From Thiodiazotropha sp040506275 (GTDB lineage Bacteria; Pseudomonadota; Gammaproteobacteria; Chromatiales; Chromatiaceae), in the NCBI GenBank assembly GCA_040506275.1, contig JBEVXD010000002.1, positions 186,001 to 250,000 of the forward strand: a DNA stretch of 64,000 nt. Direction: 5' to 3'. The translations under genes were made by a program, and so were the position numbers. This document shows positions 57,363 to 64,000 of this stretch, piece after piece; within the stretch, counting starts at the first letter, position 1; each line of letters begins with the position of its first letter. The notes beneath the pieces were generated by a model. That model did no database searches, was not told where the DNA came from, and saw only the letters and a program-made list of their open reading frames with translations.

Positions 57363-59951
57363 ATGACAGAATTCGCTAAAGAAGTACTCCCCGTCAATCT
57401 CGAAGACGAGATGCAGCAATCCTACCTCGCCTACGCTATGAGCGTCATCGTTGGAAGGGCCTTGCCTGATGTCCGCGACGGACTTAAACCCGTGCATCGA
57501 CGTGTGCTCTATGCCATGAATGTGCTGGGTAACGACTGGAATAAACCCTACAAAAAATCTGCCCGTATCGTCGGTGATGTCATTGGTAAGTATCATCCCC
57601 ATGGTGATACAGCAGTCTACGATACGATTGTTCGGATGGCGCAACCCTTTTCCATGCGCTACATGCTGATCGATGGACAGGGCAACTTCGGTTCAGTGGA
57701 TGGCGACTCACCTGCTGCCATGCGTTACACCGAAGTTCGGATGGCGCGTATTGCCCACACCATGCTGGATGATCTCGATAAAGAGACCGTAGATTTCATC
57801 GCCAATTACGATGAAACGGAGCATGAGCCCTCTGTATTGCCTGCTCGTGTCCCTAACCTCCTGGTGAACGGATCTGCAGGTATTGCCGTAGGTATGGCGA
57901 CCAATGTGCCGCCGCACAATCTGACTGAAGTCATTAATGCCTGTGTGGCAGTTATTGATGATCCTAGCATCTCAATCGATCAATTGATGAACCATTTGCC
58001 AGGCCCTGATTTTCCCACATATGGCTTGATCAACGGCGCCAACGGTATTCATGAGGCCTACCATACAGGGCGCGGACGTATCTACATGCGGGCCCGCTCA
58101 GAGATTGAAACAGATGAGAGCAATGGTAAGCAGACCATTATCGTTAACGAACTACCGTACCAGGTTAACAAGGCTCGACTGATCGAAAAGATTGCCGAGC
58201 TGGTTAAAGAGAAACGAATCGAAGGTATAACCGAGCTGCGGGATGAGTCCGATAAGGACGGCATGCGGATTGTTATCGAGTTGCGACGTGGTGAAGTGGC
58301 TGAGGTGGTACTCAATAATCTCTATCAACAGACTGCCATGCAGAGTGTATTCGGCATCAATATGGTTGCTCTGGTCGATGGCCGTCCAAGATTGCTGAAT
58401 CTGAAGCAACTGCTTGAGTTTTTTATACGTCACCGTCGTGAAGTGGTAACTCGTCGTACACTGTACGAACTGCGCAAAGCAAGAGACAGGGCCCATGTTT
58501 TGGAGGGGCTGGCAGTTGCATTGGCCAATATCGACGAGGTAATTCAGCTGATCAAGCAGGCCGCAAGTCCTTCAGAAGCGAAAAAAGGGCTATTGGCGCA
58601 GAGCTGGCAATCCGGTGCAGTGGAGGCGATGCTAGAGCGAACTGGTGCTGCAAGTACCCGCCCTGAAGAGCTGACGGATGAGTTTGGTCTGACATCAGAA
58701 GGCTATCGTCTTACGGAAGTGCAGGCTCAGGCGATACTTGAACTGCGTCTACATCGCCTGACCGGTCTAGAACAAGACAAGATCATCAAGGAATACGAAG
58801 ATCTACTGGAAAAAATTGCAGATCTGCTCGATATACTCGGAAGTCCTGACCGGTTGATGCAAGTGATTCGTGATGAGTTGCTCGAGATACTCGAACAGTA
58901 TGGTGACGAGCGCCGCACTGAGATTATTCAGACCCGCCTGGATCTTACCCTGGAAGATCTGATCACTGAAGAAGATGTGGTAGTCACCCTCTCCCATGCC
59001 GGTTATGCCAAAGCCCAACCGGTGAGCACATATCAGGCTCAACGCCGTGGTGGAAAAGGTAAGATTGCCACAGCTACCAAGGATGAAGATTTTGTTGAAA
59101 AACTGTTTGTAGCCAGTACCCACGATACAATTCTCTGTTTCTCAAACATGGGTAAGGTCTATTGGCTCAAAGTCTACGAACTGCCACAGGCCGGAAGAAA
59201 TGCTCGTGGTAAGCCTATTGTCAATCTGTTGCCGCTGGACAGTGATGAACAGATAAACGCTATCCTGCCTGTACGTGAGTACGATGAGGATCGTTATGTC
59301 TTTATGGCCACCACATCGGGTACCGTAAAGAAGACATCTCTTGAAGCTTTTTCCAGACCCAGAGCAAATGGCATTATCGCATTGGAATTGCGTGATGGTG
59401 ACAAGCTGGTGGGTGTCTCAGTCACTGATGGTGAGCAGGACATCATGCTGTTCAGCAGCAGTGGGAAGGCGGTGCGTTTCTCTGAATCCAATGTACGCCC
59501 GATGGGTCGAACGGCTTGTGGTGTGCGTGGTATCCGACTCGAAGAATCACACAAACTGGTTTCATTGATCGTTGCCTCCGAAGGGGATGTGCTGACGGTT
59601 ACTGAGAACGGATATGGCAAGCGTACTGCAATAGAAGAGTACCCTCTGCATGGCCGAGGTGGTCAGGGTGTTATCTCAATCCAAACATCAGACCGTAACG
59701 GTGATGTGGTCGGCGCCGTTCAGGTGACCGATGAGGATGAAGTGATGATGATTACCGACGGCGGTACTCTGGTACGAAATAGGGTCGCTGAGATTTCTCA
59801 AATGGGCCGTAACACCCAAGGGGTGATCATGATCAGACTCAGTAATGAGGAAAAGCTGATTGGAATCGAACGTGTCGAGAGTCTTGATGATGAGACTGAA
59901 AGTGATGAGTCAGAGAGTGATGCCTCTGAATCGGATGACACTTCAGAATAA
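57363..59951 (+). CDS. gyrA: DNA gyrase subunit A
   Basis: The 862-residue subunit has the QRDR region HPHGDTAVYDTIVRMAQPF, with threonine where E. coli has S83 (as in Pseudomonas), and catalytic tyrosine in AAMRYTEVRM (about 122). The GyrA-box is QRRGGKGK (about 561), placing it with gyrase, not topoisomerase IV. The C-terminal beta-pinwheel follows. It ends with an acidic tail (DETESDESESDASESDD). It heads the gyrA-serC-pheA-hisC block. Confidence 0.98.
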   Translation: MTEFAKEVLPVNLEDEMQQSYLAYAMSVIVGRALPDVRDGLKPVHRRVLYAMNVLGNDWNKPYKKSARIVGDVIGKYHPHGDTAVYDTIVRMAQPFSMRYMLIDGQGNFGSVDGDSPAAMRYTEVRMARIAHTMLDDLDKETVDFIANYDETEHEPSVLPARVPNLLVNGSAGIAVGMATNVPPHNLTEVINACVAVIDDPSISIDQLMNHLPGPDFPTYGLINGANGIHEAYHTGRGRIYMRARSEIETDESNGKQTIIVNELPYQVNKARLIEKIAELVKEKRIEGITELRDESDKDGMRIVIELRRGEVAEVVLNNLYQQTAMQSVFGINMVALVDGRPRLLNLKQLLEFFIRHRREVVTRRTLYELRKARDRAHVLEGLAVALANIDEVIQLIKQAASPSEAKKGLLAQSWQSGAVEAMLERTGAASTRPEELTDEFGLTSEGYRLTEVQAQAILELRLHRLTGLEQDKIIKEYEDLLEKIADLLDILGSPDRLMQVIRDELLEILEQYGDERRTEIIQTRLDLTLEDLITEEDVVVTLSHAGYAKAQPVSTYQAQRRGGKGKIATATKDEDFVEKLFVASTHDTILCFSNMGKVYWLKVYELPQAGRNARGKPIVNLLPLDSDEQINAILPVREYDEDRYVFMATTSGTVKKTSLEAFSRPRANGIIALELRDGDKLVGVSVTDGEQDIMLFSSSGKAVRFSESNVRPMGRTACGVRGIRLEESHKLVSLIVASEGDVLTVTENGYGKRTAIEEYPLHGRGGQGVISIQTSDRNGDVVGAVQVTDEDEVMMITDGGTLVRNRVAEISQMGRNTQGVIMIRLSNEEKLIGIERVESLDDETESDESESDASESDDTSE

Positions 59952-59971
59952 ACATCTTTTTAATAACTAGT

Positions 59972-60004
59972 AACGGTCGGAACAGTATCGGCCTGGCCGT
60001 TTTT
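59972..60004 (+). terminator. terminator-like hairpin after gyrA
   Basis: AACGGTC pairs with GGCCGTT around a partly paired loop and is followed by T residues (59999-60004). It lies between the gyrA stop and serC and may partly terminate gyrA transcripts. Confidence 0.6.
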
Positions 60005-60028
60005 ACCCACCAAAATTGAGAGGCTAAG

Positions 60029-61111
60029 ATGTCACGAGTCTTTAACTTCAGCGCCGGTCCGGCAATGTTGCCGGAAGAGGTTTTACAGCAGGCCAAAGAA
60101 GAGATGCTGGATTGGCATGGCGCTGGTATGTCGGTGATGGAGATGAGTCACCGAGGTAAGGAGTTTATGTCAATTGCTGAGCAGGCAGAAGCTGATCTGC
60201 GCAGTTTGATGAAGATACCTGATAACTACAAGGTACTGTTTTTGCAAGGTGGCGCTTCCAGTCAGTTTGCAATGATTCCGATGAACCTGGCTGCTACCAA
60301 TCGTAAGGTTGATTACATCAATACCGGTTCCTGGTCTAAAAAGGCGATTGCTGAGGCGAAACGGTTTGCAGATGTGAATATCGCAGCGACCACTGAAGCG
60401 TCAAAGTTCACTGGTACGCCAACCCAGTCTGAACTTCAGCTCAGTGGTAACGCGGCATATGTACACTACACACCTAACGAGACCATACAAGGTGTGGAGT
60501 TTCCCTATGTTCCTGATACTGGTGGTGTGCCTCTGATTGCCGATTTCTCATCTACCATTCTGTCCCGGCCGATCGATGTCTCTCAGTACGGTATCATCTA
60601 CGCAGGCGCACAGAAAAATATCGGACCTGCTGGATTGACTCTGGTGATAATCCGTGAAGATCTGATCGGAGAAACTGCTGACTCCACACCAGTGATGTTT
60701 CAATATGCTACGCACATTGACAATGGTTCAATGTACAACACACCACCAACCTATGGATGGTACCTGGCAGGCTTGGTTTTTAAATGGTTGCAGGATAAAG
60801 GCGGACTGGAAGCGATGGCTGAAATTAATCGCCGGAAGTCTGAGGCACTCTATAGCGCAATCGATGGCTCAGATTTCTATGCCAACCCGGTGGACCCAGA
60901 AAGCCGTTCATGGATGAATGTTCCCTTTACGCTTGCGGATGCAGGTCTGGACAGCAAGTTCCTGGAAGGGGCGAGTGCAGAAGGGCTGAAGACGTTGAAA
61001 GGGCATCGTTCGGTTGGCGGTATGCGTGCCAGTATCTACAATGCTATGCCGGAAGCTGGGGTGCAGACCCTGATCGATTTCATGGCTGAATTCGAGCGGG
61101 TAAACGGATAG
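60029..61111 (+). CDS. serC: phosphoserine aminotransferase
   Basis: The 360-residue PLP enzyme makes phosphoserine from phosphohydroxypyruvate. The start FNFSAGPAMLPEEVL is classic, and the PLP lysine is in YAGAQKNIGPAGLT (about residue 197). Further motifs: LFLQGGASSQFAM and GGMRASIYNAMPE near the C-terminus. GAGAGG precedes the ATG. serA follows 99 bases later. Confidence 0.97.
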   Translation: MSRVFNFSAGPAMLPEEVLQQAKEEMLDWHGAGMSVMEMSHRGKEFMSIAEQAEADLRSLMKIPDNYKVLFLQGGASSQFAMIPMNLAATNRKVDYINTGSWSKKAIAEAKRFADVNIAATTEASKFTGTPTQSELQLSGNAAYVHYTPNETIQGVEFPYVPDTGGVPLIADFSSTILSRPIDVSQYGIIYAGAQKNIGPAGLTLVIIREDLIGETADSTPVMFQYATHIDNGSMYNTPPTYGWYLAGLVFKWLQDKGGLEAMAEINRRKSEALYSAIDGSDFYANPVDPESRSWMNVPFTLADAGLDSKFLEGASAEGLKTLKGHRSVGGMRASIYNAMPEAGVQTLIDFMAEFERVNG

Positions 61112-61210
61112 ATCGCCTGCACTCTATTTCAGGTAGTCACTTCTACCTGATCTACCTTTACCGCTTTATCGAAAAATGCTCTTCGGTATATAAGAAAATT
61201 GAGAGATAGC

Positions 61211-62386
61211 ATGTATAAAATCTTGACCCTGAACAATATTTCCGTAGCTGGATTGGATCGCCTGCCACGTGAGAGTTATGAAGTAGCCTCTGAGGTTACC
61301 CATCCCGATGCAATATTGCTGCGCTCTTACAAAATGCACGATATGGCGATATCCGACACTGTGCAGGCAGTTGGGCGTGCGGGAGCCGGGGTTAACAACA
61401 TTCCTGTTTCAGATATGACCGAAAAGGGCATACCGGTGTTCAATGCGCCGGGTGCCAACGCCAATGCAGTAAAAGAGTTGGTTTTGGCCGGTGCGCTGCT
61501 GGCAGCCAGAAACCTGGGACAGGCATGGCGTTTTGCAAGTTCGATTGAAGGTGATGACCCTGGAATTACCAAGCAGGTCGAGTCAGGTAAAAAGGATTTT
61601 GTCGGTTTTGAATTACCTGGACGAACCATGGGTGTCATCGGTCTGGGTGCCATTGGCGTTAAAGTGGCCAATGCCTGTCGTGCACTGGGAATGAATGTAA
61701 TTGGTTACGATCCGACAATCACAGTACAAAGTGCCTGGAAACTGGCTTCAGAAGTTGAACAGGCGTTGAGTGTGGATGATCTGCTCTCAAAGTCTGACTT
61801 TGTGACGTTTCATGTTCCGCTCACTGACGCTACAGCCAATATGATTAATTCAGAACGGCTGAAATTAATGAAGCCTGGTTCGGTTCTGCTTAATTTCGCC
61901 AGGAATGGAATAATTGATGACGAGGCTGCGGTAGAGGCTCTGGATAGCGGTCAGCTTTATGCCTATGTCTGTGACTTTCCCAGTAATCTGCTTAAAGCAC
62001 ATCCGAGAGTAATCACTTTGCCTCACCTTGGAGCCTCTACGCAGGAAGCGGAGGACAATTGTGCCATCATGGTGGCAGAGCAGGTGAAGGACTATCTGGA
62101 AAACGGAAATATCATTAACTCTGTTAACTTTCCCACGATTAATCTGCCACGAAATGGTGGATTTCGGATAGCAGTGGTTAACAACAACGTACCGAATATG
62201 GTTGGTCAGATCTCTACAGATTTGGCAAATGAAGGCTTGAATATCCTCGACATGCTGAATAAGTCCCGGGATGGTGTCGCGGTGACGCTGCTTGATGTTG
62301 ATCAGCAACCCAGTAGTAAACTGCTTGAAACATTAGCATCCATTGAGGGTGTATTATCTGTTCGTTCTTTAACCGGAGGCGCTTGA
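61211..62386 (+). CDS. serA: D-3-phosphoglycerate dehydrogenase (short form with ACT domain)
   Basis: The 391-residue enzyme has a catalytic domain, an NAD Rossmann motif GVIGLGAIGVKVANAC (about 141-156), the conserved FARNGIIDDEAA stretch and a C-terminal ACT domain (about 320-391; RIAVVNNNVPNMVGQIS). It lacks the extra E. coli-type segment lengths but should oxidise 3-phosphoglycerate, the first serine step, upstream of SerC. Start ATG 61211 is chosen; a TTG at 61199 is unlikely. It sits between serC and pheA. Confidence 0.93.
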   Translation: MYKILTLNNISVAGLDRLPRESYEVASEVTHPDAILLRSYKMHDMAISDTVQAVGRAGAGVNNIPVSDMTEKGIPVFNAPGANANAVKELVLAGALLAARNLGQAWRFASSIEGDDPGITKQVESGKKDFVGFELPGRTMGVIGLGAIGVKVANACRALGMNVIGYDPTITVQSAWKLASEVEQALSVDDLLSKSDFVTFHVPLTDATANMINSERLKLMKPGSVLLNFARNGIIDDEAAVEALDSGQLYAYVCDFPSNLLKAHPRVITLPHLGASTQEAEDNCAIMVAEQVKDYLENGNIINSVNFPTINLPRNGGFRIAVVNNNVPNMVGQISTDLANEGLNILDMLNKSRDGVAVTLLDVDQQPSSKLLETLASIEGVLSVRSLTGGA

Positions 62387-62416
62387 TAGAGGGCTTTTGT
62401 CCACTAGGATCACTGC

Positions 62417-63502
62417 ATGAACGATGATGCCAAGTTAAAAAGCATACGCCAGCGGATTGATGATATCGATTCACAGCTGCAGCAGTTGATAAATGAGCGT
62501 GCCAAAGCAGCTCAGGAAGTAGCGCGAATTAAATTGAGTGCTAATCCTCAGGCAGATTTTTATCGGCCGGAGCGAGAAGCCGAGGTATTGAGAACCGTCA
62601 AAGAACGCAATCAAGGCCCGCTTGATGGTGAAGAGGTTGCAAGGCTGTTTCGTGAGATTATGTCTGCCTGCCTTGCCTTGGAGCAGCCTCTGAATGTGGC
62701 TTTTCTCGGACCTGATGGCACCTATACTCAGGCAGCTGCACTTAAGCAGTTTGGTCATTCAGTGAGAACCCACTCATTGAATTCTATTGGTGATATCTTT
62801 CGTGATGTAGAAGCTGGAGCCTGCCATTTCGGGGTAGTGCCCGTGGAGAATTCGACCGAAGGGGTGATCAGCCATACCTTAGACAGCTTTCTCAATTCAC
62901 CACTGCTTATCTGTGGTGAGGTTACACTTCGAATCAATCATCAGCTATTGAGTATGGAGAGCAATCTCAACCAGATCGATAAGGTCTACTCACATGCACA
63001 ATCCCTGGCCCAGTGTAGAGGATGGCTGGATCGGCATCTGCCCAATGCTGAGCGGTTTCCGGTCAGCAGTAACGCCGAAGCTGCTGGAATGGCATCTCAG
63101 CAACCTGCTGCTGCAGCTATAGCGGGTGAAGCTGCTGGAGAGATCTACCATTTAAACCAGTTGGCGACAAACATTGAGGATGAGCCAGGCAATACAACCC
63201 GTTTTCTGGTTATCGGCAAGCAGGATGTTGCTGCCAGCGGCAGGGATAAAACCACAATCCTGTTTTCTATCCACAACACAGCAGGTGGCCTGCATGAGAT
63301 GCTGAGCCCATTTGCTGAACACGACATCAGTATGACCCGTATTGAATCAAGACCCTCAAGGCGTGGGCGCTGGGACTATGTGTTTTTCATTGATGTGGAG
63401 GGGCATAAAGATGATGCCAATCTTTCCCAGGCATTGAAAAAAATCGAGCAGGCAGCGACCCAGTTCAGGGTGCTGGGTTCATATCCCAAAGCGGTTCTTT
63501 GA
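62417..63502 (+). CDS. pheA: bifunctional chorismate mutase/prephenate dehydratase
   Basis: The 361-residue protein has an N-terminal AroQ chorismate mutase (about 1-90; KSIRQRIDDIDSQLQQLINERA), the prephenate dehydratase domain (about 94-270; FLGPDGTYTQAAALKQFG, VPVENSTEGVISHTLD, NTTRFLVIG) and an ACT domain with ESRPSRRGRWDYVFFID (about 310-326) for phenylalanine feedback. It makes phenylpyruvate. hisC follows after 37 bases. Confidence 0.97.
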   Translation: MNDDAKLKSIRQRIDDIDSQLQQLINERAKAAQEVARIKLSANPQADFYRPEREAEVLRTVKERNQGPLDGEEVARLFREIMSACLALEQPLNVAFLGPDGTYTQAAALKQFGHSVRTHSLNSIGDIFRDVEAGACHFGVVPVENSTEGVISHTLDSFLNSPLLICGEVTLRINHQLLSMESNLNQIDKVYSHAQSLAQCRGWLDRHLPNAERFPVSSNAEAAGMASQQPAAAAIAGEAAGEIYHLNQLATNIEDEPGNTTRFLVIGKQDVAASGRDKTTILFSIHNTAGGLHEMLSPFAEHDISMTRIESRPSRRGRWDYVFFIDVEGHKDDANLSQALKKIEQAATQFRVLGSYPKAVL

Positions 63503-63535
63503 GGCCGTTAATTCCATAACCTTCGAATAACGGCC
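63503..63535 (+). promoter_or_regulatory. hairpin just before hisC
   Basis: GGCCGTTA pairs with TAACGGCC around a 17-base loop. The stem ends 4 bases before the hisC ATG, covering where a ribosome-binding site would be; no clear Shine-Dalgarno sequence is seen. It could reduce hisC translation. Confidence 0.45.
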
Positions 63536-63539
63536 AATA

Positions 63540-64000
63540 ATGACCAGCTCAGACTTTCCGTTTTTAGAACATGTTTCTCCCGGTGTCAGGGCATTAACAC
63601 CCTATGTGCCTGGTAAACCGATCGCGGAGTTGGAGCGTGAACTGGATATCAGCCACTCCATTAAGCTGGCATCGAATGAGAATCCTCTCGGTGTGAGTAG
63701 CAAAGTAACCCAGGCCATCAATGAGGCGATGACAGAAGTGGCCCGCTATCCTGATGGTAGTGGGTTTGAATTACGCCAGCGATTGGCACAAAAGCATCAG
63801 CTTGATCCATCTGCAATTACCCTGGGTAACGGATCCAATGATGTGCTGGATATGGTTGCCAGAGTTTTTCTGACACCAGGTAGTGAATCACTATTTTCAG
63901 AGTATGCCTTTGCAGTCTATCCGATCAGTAGCCAGGCAGCTGGTGCAAAACTGGTTGCAGCGCCTGCCAAAAACTATGGCCATGACCTGGATGCAATGTT
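63540..64000 (+). CDS. hisC: histidinol-phosphate aminotransferase HisC (partial, truncated by window end)
   Basis: The first 153 codons from ATG 63540 run open to the window edge. They read MTSSDFPFLEHVSPGVRA, then IKLASNENPLGVS (the SNENPLG signature of HisC) and ITLGNGSNDVLDMVARVF. The pheA-hisC order is the conserved aromatic block in which this paralogue (HisC2-like) may also transaminate aromatic keto acids. The PLP lysine lies beyond the window. Confidence 0.95.
   Translation, partial: MTSSDFPFLEHVSPGVRALTPYVPGKPIAELERELDISHSIKLASNENPLGVSSKVTQAINEAMTEVARYPDGSGFELRQRLAQKHQLDPSAITLGNGSNDVLDMVARVFLTPGSESLFSEYAFAVYPISSQAAGAKLVAAPAKNYGHDLDAM

Noticed and set aside
1..64000. CRISPR arrays, prophage or defence islands
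   Set aside because: No regularly spaced short repeats, cas-like, integrase or phage structural genes were seen; the dispersed repeats are of irregular spacing and palindromic.

Overview
The window is typical gammaproteobacterial chromosome of moderate GC content. Several blocks have the gene order known from Pseudomonas and purple-sulfur/sulfur-oxidising relatives: mtaD-ubiG-gph-yciK with mtnA and gyrA-serC-pheA-hisC, clpS-clpA-infA, and coxB-coxA-ctaG-coxC-SURF1-ctaB. I infer a respiring, probably Chromatiales-like organism (perhaps of the Thiodiazotropha/Sedimenticola kind), but no gene here proves sulfur metabolism. No tRNA, rRNA, CRISPR array, prophage or large genomic island was recognised.

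Layout. 1-5.2 kb: a TonB-dependent receptor running off the left edge, a NudF-like Nudix hydrolase, and a divergent unit of a cysteine-bearing MarR regulator facing a CPVC thioredoxin-like protein and a secreted protein, with two operator-like palindromes between them. 5.3-16 kb (minus strand): GNAT/DUF7931, RoxA-type cupin, a REP-associated RAYT transposase next to purB, purB, acnA, hflD, mnmA, rluE and a cold-shock gene. 16.9-19.7 kb: clpS-clpA convergent with infA. 20.2-29.3 kb: DUF2333 and the cytochrome c oxidase locus (DUF2244, coxB with a fused cytochrome c, coxA, a 50-residue membrane protein, ctaG, coxC, DUF2909, SURF1, an Sco-like CxxxC protein, ctaB). An FNR-type box precedes this operon, and heme A synthase is missing from its usual place. 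29.9-44.3 kb: P-type ATPase, Lys/Ala-rich nucleoid-type protein, SLC13/RCK transporter, secreted isochorismatase-like and HbpS/GlcG-like proteins, DUF924, an extra EF-G, and a REC-REC-GGDEF-EAL protein whose enzymatic motifs are all lost. 44.4-51.9 kb: conserved small proteins, two overlapping membrane GTPases, DUF2461 with a cysteine-rich partner, an HMA-like protein, a CPA2 antiporter and a 54-residue orphan. 52-64 kb: yciK, gph, ubiG and mtaD on the minus strand, then mtnA, gyrA, serC, serA, pheA and a partial hisC on the plus strand.

The most unusual content lies between genes. One family of non-coding elements ends in TTAACCCGGCACC-type inverted repeats and is built from nested palindromic modules: full or internally deleted copies at 9952-10235, 21429-21615 and 37728-37837, and end fragments at 29851, 38660 and 44400. 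A second family ends in CTAGTGGGC (36557-36760, 44278-44346, fragment at 41421). A REP/RAYT unit at 7561-8439 has duplicated the 3' end of purB. These look like non-autonomous mobile or structured repeats specific to this lineage.
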